Numbered from the stretch's first letter, positions 21,435 through 29,099 are shown. The stretch is 64,000 nt of DNA from Mucilaginibacter paludis DSM 18603 (GCF_000166195.2 NZ_CM001403.1:4296432-4360431), one strand, 5' to 3'. Made by a program: numbers and translations. The notes: generated by a model not told the origin, from the letters alone.

Positions 21435-21462
21435 ATTTACATAGTATATATACTATGTAAAT
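21435..21462. promoter_or_regulatory. 28-bp perfect palindrome between transposase and passenger gene
   Basis: Each half reads ATTTACATAGTATA from its outer end, with the axis between 21448 and 21449. It lies 34 bp before the transposase start and 12 bp before the AbrB-like start. Its place and symmetry suggest an operator for a dimeric regulator; the AbrB-like protein is the obvious candidate. Confidence 0.75.
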
Positions 21463-21474
21463 TAATCAAAAAAA

Positions 21475-21678
21475 ATGGGATATAAAGTAAAAGTTCAAAA
21501 AGTTGAGCGAGGAGGCACCAAATCGTTTTATGTAAACTTCCCGGCAGCAGTTGCCGATGCTTGCCTGTTAGAAAAAGGCGAAGAAATGGAATGGTTGATA
21601 GAAGATAGAAATAGCTTCGTACTAAAACGTGTAAAGAAAGCCAAAACTAATCTTCCCAAACAAGAAAAAGACAAGTGA
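21475..21678 (+). CDS. AbrB/MazE-like DNA-binding protein (IS passenger)
   Basis: The 67-aa protein reads like a SpoVT-AbrB swapped-hairpin domain. It has VQKVERGGTKSFYVNFPAAV, in place of the usual GRITIPKEI/R strand, then LEKGEEMEWLIEDRNSFVL and a basic tail KRVKKAKTNLPKQEKDK. It is encoded inside the IS, divergent from the transposase, and close to the palindrome. There is no toxin gene next to it, so a transposition regulator is more likely than an antitoxin. Its family assignment rests on pattern only. Confidence 0.7.
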   Translation: MGYKVKVQKVERGGTKSFYVNFPAAVADACLLEKGEEMEWLIEDRNSFVLKRVKKAKTNLPKQEKDK

Positions 21679-21734
21679 AATTAATCGCGCAAACATCTTC
21701 TCCAATAATGTAAGGTGTTAGGTTGACGCATATG

Positions 21735-21743
21735 CCTACCGGG
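21735..21743. repeat. IS target-site duplication, right copy
   Basis: CCTACCGGG is identical to 20059-20067 and directly abuts the right inverted repeat. Confidence 0.88.
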
Positions 21744-21761
21744 GGAGATTTAGAGGGGGCT

Positions 21762-21905
21762 TTGGACTGCCCGATCCTTCCACCCGCGAGGCCAAACCCG
21801 GCCCGGCGTGCAGTCGGGCCTATGCGCGCTTTCCTTTTTTCGTCCAACAGCCAACAGCTTTCAAACGTCATCCCCTTTTTTTGGGGCTGACGGGATCCTT
21901 ATCCA
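21762..21905. repeat. Dispersed repeat A, copy 2, right fragment
   Basis: GACTGCCCGATCCTTCCACC, CCCGGCCCGGCGTGCAGTC and AAACGTCATCCCC match the right half of repeat A. A diverged piece of repeat B-like sequence (CTTCGTCAGGCTCAGTAGTC) follows near 21950. Confidence 0.8.
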
Positions 21906-22100
21906 TGATGATCGCTTTCGCGTACACAAAAAAGGGTGTCATGCTGATACTTCGTCAGGCTCAGTAGTCGAAGCACGGTGTGTGGACCTCTACAAGCGGC
22001 ATTCTGTTGTCATCTCATCCTTCTGCGACCATCGATTTAAAATTCCTACAGTGGCGCTATTTTAAATCGATAGTTATCAATATTTTAACTCTGTTCTTCG

Positions 22101-23297
22101 CTATTTTTTACCTGCTTTTTTAGGCTTAGCTTCTTTTTCCACTTTAGCTGCCGTAACCTTCGTCTCTTTTCCTTTTTTCGGTTTTGCTAACGGCTCAGTC
22201 ATAACCGGCTTAGCTGCTGCTTCAGCTTTGCTTTCTTCTTTTTCAAGCTTGGCTACTTTCTCTTTTTTAGGCTTTGGCGCAGGTTCTGCAATAGCCAGCC
22301 CTACGGTAACGTCAGCCTTAATTGTTTTTTTAGGTTCGGCGGTTATCAACGGCAAACCTGCTGCCGATGTTTTGATAAACTTGCCCCAGGTTAAGTTATC
22401 CTGTCCGTCTTTTTGCTTTTTAGCCCTTTCAATGGCGTAATTTGCAGCTGTTTCAACCACCCACTCAAAATTCTCTTCACCTACGCTTTTAATATCGGCA
22501 TCGGGAGCCGGATTGCAAAAATCGATGGCGTATGGTATGCCATTGCGTATGGCAAATTCAACAGTGTTAAAATCATAACCCAAGTATTGGTTCAATTTAA
22601 TCACATAATCTTTTACCTGGTCTAATAGTTTTTTTGAGGCCGGGGCTTTGCCGTGTTCATAACGTAAGTGATGCGGGTTGCGGGGTTCGTACTGCATAAT
22701 GCGTACATGCTCGCCGCCAATGCAGTAGCAACGGAAATAGTCGTCGAAGGTTATTTCTTCCTGCAGCATCATCACGTATTGTTTGGTTTTATCGTATTTG
22801 CTGAAAAAGTCTTTTTCGTCGGTTACGCGGTAAACTTCTTTCCAGCCGCCGCCGTCAAAAGGCTTCATATAGGCCGGGAAGCCAACATACTCAAATATGC
22901 CTTTCCAATCTAAAGGGTAGGCCATATTACGGAATGAGGTTGATGTGGTATCGTCGGGCAGTTCTTTAGACGGCAGTATTACCGTTTTAGGTACCGGGAC
23001 GCCAATTTTTACGGCCAGCGCGTTGTTGAAAAACTTTTCGTCGGCACTCCACCAAAAAGGGTTATTAATTACTGCAGTGCCGCAAATGGCCGCATTTTTT
23101 AAGCTGGCGCGATAAAAAGGTACATCTTGTGATATCCTGTCTATAATAACAGCATAATCCAGCGGTTCTGCCTGCATTACTTTATCAATACGTATAAATT
23201 CGGCAGTAATTCCTTTTTCTGCCTTTTCATTAACCCTGTCAACAAAGGCCTGCGGAAATGTGTTTTCCTGCCCAAATAGAATGCCAATTTTTTTCAT
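22101..23297 (-). CDS. ATP-grasp ligase with Lys/Ala-rich tail (amidoligase cluster)
   Basis: The 398-aa protein has an N-terminal pre-ATP-grasp fold (KKIGILFGQENTFPQAFVD) and an ATP-grasp core at about 85-300. Visible elements are AYMKPFDGGGWKEVYRV (ATP lysine and Gly loop), VMMLQEEITFDDYFRCYCI, NTVEFAIRNGIPYAIDFCNP (metal ligands E and N) and DIKSVGEENF. Residues about 318-398 form a low-complexity tail of K, A, E and P that resembles a disordered or nucleic-acid/surface-binding extension. It probably condenses a carboxylate with an amine. An esterase gene lies upstream on the same strand and the GCS2 unit lies beyond the IS. Confidence 0.85.
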   Translation of the reverse strand: MKKIGILFGQENTFPQAFVDRVNEKAEKGITAEFIRIDKVMQAEPLDYAVIIDRISQDVPFYRASLKNAAICGTAVINNPFWWSADEKFFNNALAVKIGVPVPKTVILPSKELPDDTTSTSFRNMAYPLDWKGIFEYVGFPAYMKPFDGGGWKEVYRVTDEKDFFSKYDKTKQYVMMLQEEITFDDYFRCYCIGGEHVRIMQYEPRNPHHLRYEHGKAPASKKLLDQVKDYVIKLNQYLGYDFNTVEFAIRNGIPYAIDFCNPAPDADIKSVGEENFEWVVETAANYAIERAKKQKDGQDNLTWGKFIKTSAAGLPLITAEPKKTIKADVTVGLAIAEPAPKPKKEKVAKLEKEESKAEAAAKPVMTEPLAKPKKGKETKVTAAKVEKEAKPKKAGKK

Positions 23298-23493
23298 AGT
23301 TGCAATATGTTCTGATATAAAATAAGTGCTTAGCTTATAAAATCCTATTACTTATTTTGTTTAATAAAATTGATGCTGTATGCAGCTTTCAAACTAAATG
23401 CCATTGTGCTAAGCTGATTGTTGTAAATATGCTATGTTAATCAAAACAAAGAAAAAAGTTAAACTTATATCGTATATAAACAGTATGTTATGA

Positions 23494-24198
23494 TTATTTA
23501 ATAGTGGATAAATAATGAGGAAACATTTGGCGCCATACCGGCCAATCGTGCGTTCCGTTACGGATGTCGAGCCAGTGGTTGATGTGTTTCTGCTTTAAGA
23601 TATTGGAAAGCCTGATGTTTTCATCCTTACAAAAATCGTGATCGGCTGTACCTAAAATGATATTCATGCGCCACAGGTCAGGGTGATTATCGCCTGGCAA
23701 AAAATCAACAGGGTTATTATAAAAAATATCGTTGTTATAAAAGCCGTCGGTAAACCGCTTAATGTCAAAAACACCGCCCATTGAAAACAGGTGCCCAACC
23801 TTTTCGGGATGCTTAAAGGCGAAGTTTGCCGCATGATAGCCACCAAAGCTGCATCCGGCAACGGCCACGCGGTTAACGCCGGTTTCGTGCATGGCCCATG
23901 GTGCCAATTCTTCATTTAGCATTTTATCGTACGCTATATGCGTGCGGGCCCTATCTGCCGGGTGAATGTTTTTATTGTACCAGCTCTGCCCGTCGATAGA
24001 ATCGATACAGTATATTTTTACCAGGCCATTATCTATAAACCAGCGTGCACTATCAATTAAATGAAAATCCTTGTTTTGATAATAGCGCCCCATGGAGGTA
24101 GGGAACAGGATAAGCGGATAGCCACGATCGCCAAAGATCAGCATATCCAAATCCCTGCTTAAGTTGCGTGAGTACCAGCGTTTGTATTGTTCAGTCAC
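23494..24198 (-). CDS. Esterase family alpha/beta hydrolase (PF00756-like)
   Basis: The 234-aa protein has the alpha/beta-hydrolase elbow VAVAGCSFGGYHAA with Ser117, an acid-loop candidate GTADHDFCKD and catalytic His in NGTHDWPVW. The start RWYSRNLSRDLDMLIFGD followed by LILFPTSMGRYY is typical of the small cytosolic enterochelin-esterase-like group. The start codon is GTG at 24198; no ATG is available before the conserved region. It is the first gene of the minus-strand cluster containing the ATP-grasp and GCS2 genes, and divergent from a second esterase. It could release or hydrolyse the cluster's product. Confidence 0.88.
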   Translation of the reverse strand: MTEQYKRWYSRNLSRDLDMLIFGDRGYPLILFPTSMGRYYQNKDFHLIDSARWFIDNGLVKIYCIDSIDGQSWYNKNIHPADRARTHIAYDKMLNEELAPWAMHETGVNRVAVAGCSFGGYHAANFAFKHPEKVGHLFSMGGVFDIKRFTDGFYNNDIFYNNPVDFLPGDNHPDLWRMNIILGTADHDFCKDENIRLSNILKQKHINHWLDIRNGTHDWPVWRQMFPHYLSTIK

Positions 24199-24317
24199 GG
24201 TAGCTTAATTTATTGTAATATAGGGTGTTTGTTTTAAAAAGGCAAATGCTAATTAAAATGAGCGGCAACAGGCTAAACATAATTGCAATGTTTACCGTCT
24301 GATTAGCAAACATCAGT

Positions 24318-24325
24318 TACCTTTG
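24318..24325 (+). promoter_or_regulatory. Possible -7 element before the plus-strand esterase
   Basis: TACCTTTG fits TAnnTTTG and lies 27 bp before the ATG. No TTG is found at the expected -33 distance, so the call is weak. Confidence 0.3.
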
Positions 24326-24352
24326 TTGCCTTTAATTTAATTTGGAATAAGG

Positions 24353-25168
24353 ATGTACATGAGCTGGCCTATTGCTGAAATGACTATCACAGAAGAGACA
24401 ATAACTATAAACTCTAAATTGTTGGGGCGGGATGTAACCTGTAGTCTGCTAATGCCTGTCGATTACAATAAAACCGAGGCGCTGAACCTGTTGTTGCTAA
24501 ACGATGGGCAGGAGGTTGAAAATTTGCAATTAATACCAGCCTTGCAGCAATTATACAACACATCAAAAATAAAACCGCTATTGGTTGCAGCCATACACGC
24601 TAACGAAGACCGGTTACAGGAGTATGGTACGGCAAGCCAGGCTGACTATAAAAATCGCGGCAGCAAGGCGAGCGATTATAACCAATTTATTTTAGATGAG
24701 CTTTTACCTTTTTTGCATCAATACGTAGGTATTAAAAGTTTTGGTACAACAGCTTTTGCCGGTTTTTCGTTAGGAGGACTTACCGCCTTTGATGTGGCAT
24801 GGCATAACCCAGAAGTATTTGATAAGGTTGGCGTATTTTCAGGATCATTTTGGTGGAGAAGCAAAGGGCTTGACGAGGGCTATAGCGACAATGATCGTAT
24901 TATGCATCGCCTTGTGAAGGATACACCCGGAAAACCGGAACTGAAATTCTGGCTGCAAACCGGCACGCACGACGAAACTGCCGACCGCAACCAAAATGGA
25001 ATTATTGATTCTATAGACGACACCATCGACCTGATAGCTGCGTTGGAGCTTAAAGGCTATCAACGCCCCGCCGATATTCAATACGTTGAAGTGGTTGGAG
25101 GCAAACATGATATGCCTACCTGGGCTGCAGCCATGCCTAAGTTTTTAACCTGGGCGTTTAAAGCTTAA
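24353..25168 (+). CDS. Esterase family alpha/beta hydrolase (enterochelin-esterase-like)
   Basis: The 271-aa protein is in the PF00756 esterase group. NLLLLNDGQEVENL is the first core strand, AFAGFSLGGLTAFDVA carries nucleophile Ser139 and VVGGKHDMPTWAAAMP holds the catalytic His. The segment DRNQNGIIDSIDDTIDL is an acidic loop with an EF-hand-like Asp pattern (DxNxNGxID), perhaps metal binding. No signal peptide is seen. It is divergent from the other esterase and its 3' end overlaps an outer-membrane protein gene by 4 bp. An ATG two codons downstream is an alternative start. Confidence 0.88.
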   Translation: MYMSWPIAEMTITEETITINSKLLGRDVTCSLLMPVDYNKTEALNLLLLNDGQEVENLQLIPALQQLYNTSKIKPLLVAAIHANEDRLQEYGTASQADYKNRGSKASDYNQFILDELLPFLHQYVGIKSFGTTAFAGFSLGGLTAFDVAWHNPEVFDKVGVFSGSFWWRSKGLDEGYSDNDRIMHRLVKDTPGKPELKFWLQTGTHDETADRNQNGIIDSIDDTIDLIAALELKGYQRPADIQYVEVVGGKHDMPTWAAAMPKFLTWAFKA

Positions 25169-26055
25169 AAACGAAAGGCTATACTGGTTTCGAAGTAAAA
25201 AATACTTGGTTTATAGGGCGAACTGATTTCGAGATTACTGGTTATCTGCTTTTCGGCAGCTGTGCTTTGCGGCAGGCTATTTTGTGCAAAAGCATAAGTA
25301 GGTGTAAAGGTGAACCTGAAACAGCCCGATTTATATTCTACAGGAACGGAAATTTCATAGTCCAGCAATTTGAAGTCGCCCAGGCTATTATTGTAACTGG
25401 TAACCGCAGTGCTGGCTACTTTTTTATTGAGCTTGCCTTTACGTTGCAGGTATCCGCCAAAAAAGTGTTGGGAGCCTGCGTTTAATCCCGCTTGAGGGCT
25501 GACCTGTAAGTCATCGTGAGCAGAAAACGGGGTTTCAATTGTAAAATCGTGTGATAAACTTGGATTGAGCAGAATATCACTGGAGATGCCGCTTTTGTTG
25601 ATAATATAATTGAGGCTCATGGCTGGGGTAATGATGCCGGCCAGGTCATAATCAAGATAAGTATTTATGATGCTGCTGAATGATGATGAAACCTGGGTGC
25701 TGGTTGCGTTATAAAACAATTTGGTAAATGATACCCCGCCTTCCATATTTTGGCCAATGGTATAGTTGTACCCTGCTTCTATATTGCCACCATCAAGCTT
25801 GTTTTTTTTCCGGTTGGTGATAAAATCAAGGCTGCCTGAAAAATAAATTCCTGATTTTAACGAATAGGTGATGTTGGGTGATAGTCCCGGTGTTGATACG
25901 GTATCTGTACGCCCCAAGTATACATTGTTGCTGAGATAGTTTAGCCCTATTTTAAGGGAAGCTTTTTTTTGAGATGATGTATCAGTTTGTGCATAGGAGT
26001 AAGAAACCAATAAGCATAGCAGAGCTATAGCCGGAAATTTGTAAACAGCCGTCAT
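25165..26055 (-). CDS. Outer-membrane beta-barrel-like protein, unknown function
   Basis: The 296-aa protein has a signal peptide with cleavage likely after VSYSYAQ. The rest alternates polar and hydrophobic residues in beta-strand fashion and ends with the aromatic SIAFRF, as outer-membrane barrels do. Internal strands include GLSPNITYSLKSGIYFSGSL and NIEAGYNYTIGQNMEGGVSF. No named family is recognised. The start at 26055 (ATG) is preferred over TTG at 26061. It is convergent with the plus-strand esterase, the stops overlapping by 4 bp. Confidence 0.75.
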   Translation of the reverse strand: MTAVYKFPAIALLCLLVSYSYAQTDTSSQKKASLKIGLNYLSNNVYLGRTDTVSTPGLSPNITYSLKSGIYFSGSLDFITNRKKNKLDGGNIEAGYNYTIGQNMEGGVSFTKLFYNATSTQVSSSFSSIINTYLDYDLAGIITPAMSLNYIINKSGISSDILLNPSLSHDFTIETPFSAHDDLQVSPQAGLNAGSQHFFGGYLQRKGKLNKKVASTAVTSYNNSLGDFKLLDYEISVPVEYKSGCFRFTFTPTYAFAQNSLPQSTAAEKQITSNLEISSPYKPSIFYFETSIAFRF

Positions 26056-26061
26056 TTGCAA

Positions 26062-26360
26062 TAGGGTTTAATTAATTGAGGACTGGTTTGACGAATTAAG
26101 TATGCAATGGTTTAATTGCCGCTTATATGTATTTTCGCATTAAACCCTGGTGCAAAGTAGGGGTCATATGATTATAATTAACCAAGCCATAAGATAAAGT
26201 TAATGTGTTTTAGATAAGTGTTGTTGTTTTTTGAATAGGCTGCTTCTGTTTGTGGGGGCAGTCTTTTTTTTGTGGGTGATTAAGGAGGGGCATGCTCAGG
26301 AAGTATAAGAAGGATATTTTATAATGGAATCTATATAAGTTGCTGATTGTTAATGATTAA
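26062..26360. other. Intergenic, nothing recognised
   Basis: AT-rich sequence with no ORF or structured element that can be supported. Confidence 0.5.
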
Positions 26361-26520
26361 TCGTCATTGCGAGGTACGAAGCAATCTCTACATAGGCAGA
26401 GCGGCTTGTGCAGGTTCACACTGTATAGCAGAAGTTGCTTCGTCGTATCTCCTTGTAATGAAGTCTACTTAAGTCATTGATTATCAGTGCGTATTTTTTC
26501 TGTAAAAAATTAGTATCTTA
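26361..26520. repeat. Dispersed repeat C, copy 2
   Basis: CGTCATTGCGAGGTACGAAG, CAATCTCTACATAGGCAGAG and a tail ending in TAGTATCTTAATTT match copy 1 at 19820. Confidence 0.8.
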
Positions 26521-26521
26521 A

Positions 26522-26656
26522 TTTAGAGCCGGAGCCTTACTCAGTATGACACGCCTTTTTTTGTGCGCGAAAGCGGTCATCCTGAGCCTGTCGAAGGACG
26601 TGCGGCATGGCCCTGTACGAGGTCTTTTTTTGATGCGGCTTATCATTTCGATTGCA
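26522..26656. repeat. Dispersed repeat B, copy 2
   Basis: GAGCCGGAGCCTTACTCAGT and CATCCTGAGCCTGTCGAAGG, then ACGTGCGGCATGG, closely match 6031-6158. Confidence 0.85.
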
Positions 26657-26701
26657 TAAGATACTGATTGTCATACTGTATATTATTGCTCTAATATACA
26701 G

Positions 26702-26938
26702 TATTCTTAATTTAAAGCATCGGCCCGCTCAGTCGCCGCGGGAAAGGCTTTGTTCTTTTTTCTTGACAAAAAAGAACCAAAAAGTCAAGACTGCCCGATC
26801 CTTCCACCCGCAGGCCAAACCCGGCCCGGCGTGCAGTCTGGCCTTTGCGCACATTTCTTTCTGCGCAAAATAGCCTACAGGTTTCAAACGTCATCCCTAT
26901 TTTTTTCCGGTTGGCCGGGTCTGTTACTTATAATGACG
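26702..26938. repeat. Dispersed repeat A, copy 3
   Basis: TTCTTAATTTAAAGCATCGG, GACTGCCCGATCCTTCCACC and CCCGGCCCGGCGTGCAGTC, ending TATAATGACG. It contains the self-complementary stretch TTCTTTTTTCTTGAC/GTC-AAG-type arms also seen in copy 4. Confidence 0.85.
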
Positions 26939-27120
26939 TCTATGTAAGTTGTTGATTATCAATACTAAATATCTCTCCACTATGTCATCGACGTGAGGAG
27001 GGACCTCCTATGATGAAATATGCAAGGTAAACGAGGCAAAAGGGCTTAAAAAGGGGTTATAACACGTATTGCTTAAATGTTTTTGGTCAAAGCATGGCCC
27101 TGTTTGTTTAACTTTCCAGT

Positions 27121-27218
27121 GCAAATCAAAAGAGGAAACAGGCGCTGCTGAGGAGCAACCTGCCAGCAATATGATTTGCTGAACCACGGATAAAGGCCTC
27201 TGTCAAAGGAGGCTTTTT
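27121..27218 (+). ncRNA. Candidate structured small RNA with terminator
   Basis: GCAAATCA (27121) pairs with TGATTTGC (27172). Inside, CAGG/CCTG and TGCT-GAGG-AGCA stack to a terminal hairpin, with purine-rich AAAGAGGAAA as an internal loop. A rho-independent terminator follows at 27196. TAACTTTC at 27109 resembles a -7 box and would start transcription near 27121, although the nearest TTG is 23 bp upstream of it. No Rfam family is recognised. It lies 250 bp downstream of the IS110 transposase stop, on the opposite strand, and could belong to that element. Confidence 0.45.
27196..27218 (+). terminator. Rho-independent terminator of the candidate small RNA
   Basis: GCCTC and GAGGC form a 5-bp stem with an 8-nt loop, followed by TTTTTATTTAT. 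Confidence 0.7.
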
Positions 27219-27303
27219 ATTTATCCTGTTCACTGAATGGCTAAAAAAACCTTCACGAATTTTTATTTTAATGCGTTGATAAATGACCAGCTAACCTCCT
27301 ATA

Positions 27304-27406
27304 AGCAGACACTTTGCAGGCTGCAGGATCGCGTTCAAATTATTTGGATAAAAGGGCAACCGTAACCTTTTGTATAGCAGACACCTTTCGGGCCGCAGAT
27401 CCCTCG
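27304..27406. repeat. Imperfect direct repeat pair downstream of the IS110 transposase
   Basis: AGCAGACACTTTGCAGGCTG at 27304 and AGCAGACACCTTTCGGGCCG at 27376, each continuing into GCAG-ATC, are 72 bp apart. They lie in the non-coding flank of the IS110 gene. Confidence 0.6.
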
Positions 27407-27469
27407 CTTCGGTTTGCCCATTTCATAAAAAAACCAAACCGGCTTTATCAGGCATTCGTCCTTTTGGAC

Positions 27470-28534
27470 TTATTTGACAACCGAAGTTACGTAAGGTTTT
27501 TGATTCTTCATAACGAAACGTATCCGGTTGAGCATTTTTTTAGCTATCCTGATGATGGCCTTATTCTTTTTCATTCTTTTGCAAAGGTTATTGAAAGCCA
27601 GCGTCATGGCCGGGTCGAGCCTGACAGCTATCCAAGAGGCCTCGATAAGCTTCTCCCGTAATTGGTGATGGGCTCTTTTAGTGAGCCCCAATATGATTTT
27701 TTGATCGCCGGAACTATGTATATCCGGCACCAGCCCCACATATCCACACAAGGCATCCAGGGAATCAAAGCGTTCAATGTCGCCGATCTCTGTAACCAAT
27801 AATAAGGCGGTAATCTCGCCTATACCGGGGATGGTACGGATCAGTTCTATGATTTGTTGATAACGTGGCTGCCGGGATAAGGCTCTGACTTCCCTGGTGG
27901 CTGTGAGTACCATGATACGTGTCTGCTGGTATCCCTGTAGCAGAATATCCAGGTTGATCCGGGCCGATGGAGGTAAGCAAAGGGCCTTGAGCAGGCAGAT
28001 ATAGTGATTCGACCAGTATTTATCCGTGTCTACCGCCACTGACTGATCCTGGAAGTTGAGCCATCCTTTTATTTGGTTCTTATAGCGTGTCTGATCTTTG
28101 ATCATTTGCTGGTAAACACGGATAATACCGCGGTCATCCTGTTGCTCGATGCCAGGCACGAAGATACCTTTCAGGGCTCCTTCACTTAATGTTTTACTGA
28201 GTTTCCGGCAATCGACCGTATCTGATTTGCGCTGCTTTTCCTTGTCTGTCAGCGGGACATCGGCAGGATTTACGACGATGCAGGACATCCCCAGCTCACT
28301 AAACTGTCGCTGATAGCCAAAGCCGCAAAAACCGGCTTCGTAAACGAGCCTGTAATCGGCCGAAGGATAGTTCTGTTGTAGATGCCCGCTTAAGGCCTTA
28401 GGTGAAGGTTCCTGGGAAAACGTCTTTAGCTCCATATGGGTGCTGCGAAGGCTGACCTTCCAGGACTTCTTGTGTACATCTATGCCAACAAAAATAGTTT
28501 GTCCGCTAAAATCTAATTGTGTACCTTGTTTCAT
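27470..28534 (-). CDS. IS110-family transposase (DEDD)
   Basis: The 354-aa protein has the RuvC-like N-terminal domain with FVGIDVHKKSWKVSL (first Asp), LVYEAGFCGFGYQ (Glu) and RKSDTVDCRKL (Asp pair). The C-terminal transposase_20 domain is marked by IRTIPGIGEITALLLVTEIG and the catalytic-Ser region YVGLVPDIHSSGDQ. The frame looks complete. IS110 enzymes are serine/DEDD recombinases guided by a bridge RNA from the element's own non-coding flank. The exact IS ends cannot be fixed because they leave no target duplication or clear terminal repeats. Confidence 0.95.
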   Translation of the reverse strand: MKQGTQLDFSGQTIFVGIDVHKKSWKVSLRSTHMELKTFSQEPSPKALSGHLQQNYPSADYRLVYEAGFCGFGYQRQFSELGMSCIVVNPADVPLTDKEKQRKSDTVDCRKLSKTLSEGALKGIFVPGIEQQDDRGIIRVYQQMIKDQTRYKNQIKGWLNFQDQSVAVDTDKYWSNHYICLLKALCLPPSARINLDILLQGYQQTRIMVLTATREVRALSRQPRYQQIIELIRTIPGIGEITALLLVTEIGDIERFDSLDALCGYVGLVPDIHSSGDQKIILGLTKRAHHQLREKLIEASWIAVRLDPAMTLAFNNLCKRMKKNKAIIRIAKKMLNRIRFVMKNQKPYVTSVVK

Positions 28535-28600
28535 GAGTTCTTGGTTTAAAGTGTTTGTTAATGGTTCACTATTAAGCTACAACCTTTTTTTCAAGAACTC
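28535..28600 (-). other. Inverted repeat in the IS110 upstream non-coding region
   Basis: GAGTTCTTG (28535) and CAAGAACTC (28592) are perfect complements about 48 bp apart, immediately upstream of the transposase start. The position fits a folded leader or part of a bridge RNA gene. Confidence 0.5.
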
Positions 28601-28711
28601 TTTTACATCATCTATCGAACCATTTCATACATACGACCTTTTGCGCGCGATAAGTATGCAGCCATATGAGGTGCACTGATTATCAATGTGTTATCTTTGC
28701 TCCGACAACCA

Positions 28712-28955
28712 GTATTCTTAACTTAGAACATCGGCCCGCTCAATCGCCGCGCGAAGGGCTTTGTTCTTTTTGTCTTGACACAAAAAGAACCAAAAAAGTC
28801 AAGACTGCCCGATCCTTCCGCCCGCGGGGCCAGCTCCCGGCCCGGCGTGCAGTCTGGCTTTTGCGCGCTTTCTTTCTGCGCTTGGTAATCTATAAGGTTC
28901 AAACGTCATCCCTGTTTTTTTCCGGTTGGCCGGGTCCATTACTTGTAATGACGTT
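28712..28955. repeat. Dispersed repeat A, copy 4
   Basis: TTCTTAACTTAGAACATCGG, GACTGCCCGATCCTTCCGCC and CCCGGCCCGGCGTGCAGTC. TTTTTGTCTTGACACAAAAA inside it is nearly self-complementary. Confidence 0.85.
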
Positions 28956-28960
28956 CTTTT

Positions 28961-29056
28961 TCTGTGCGCGAAAGCTGTCCTCCTGAGCCTGTCGAAGGAC
29001 GTGCGGCATGGCCCCGTACGAGGTGTTTTTCGATGCGGCTTATTATTTCGCTTGCT
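28961..29056. repeat. Dispersed repeat B, copy 3 (partial)
   Basis: TCCTGAGCCTGTCGAAGGAC, GTGCGGCATGGCCC and GCGGCTTATTATTTCG match the right two thirds of repeat B. Confidence 0.8.
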
Positions 29057-29099
29057 TAAGTTGCTGATTGTCAATTTGTATGTCATTACTCGTATAATC

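Larger units (their letters stand above)
20068..21734 (-). mobile_element. IS4-family insertion sequence with AbrB-like passenger gene
   Basis: This 1667-bp element is bounded by a perfect 17-bp terminal inverted repeat (CATATGCGTCAACCTAA at 20068 and its complement ending at 21734) and a 9-bp target duplication. The ends resemble those of IS231-type elements of the IS4 family (an IS end starting CAT..GC.TCAAC.TAAG is recalled for that group). It carries a DDE transposase on the minus strand and, divergently, a 67-aa AbrB/MazE-like gene, with a 28-bp palindrome between them. It appears intact. Confidence 0.92.

Noticed and set aside
21475-21678. AbrB-like gene as half of a toxin-antitoxin pair
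   Set aside because: No toxin-like ORF is next to it; the neighbour is the transposase and both lie inside the IS ends.
21808-22065. 85-aa plus-strand ORF
   Set aside because: It is built from repeat A and repeat B-like sequence.
26652-26947. Two 65-73 aa ORFs after the outer-membrane protein
   Set aside because: They are made of repeat A; similar ORFs occur in other copies in different frames.
27314-27661. 115-aa plus-strand ORF
   Set aside because: It is largely antisense to the IS110 transposase.
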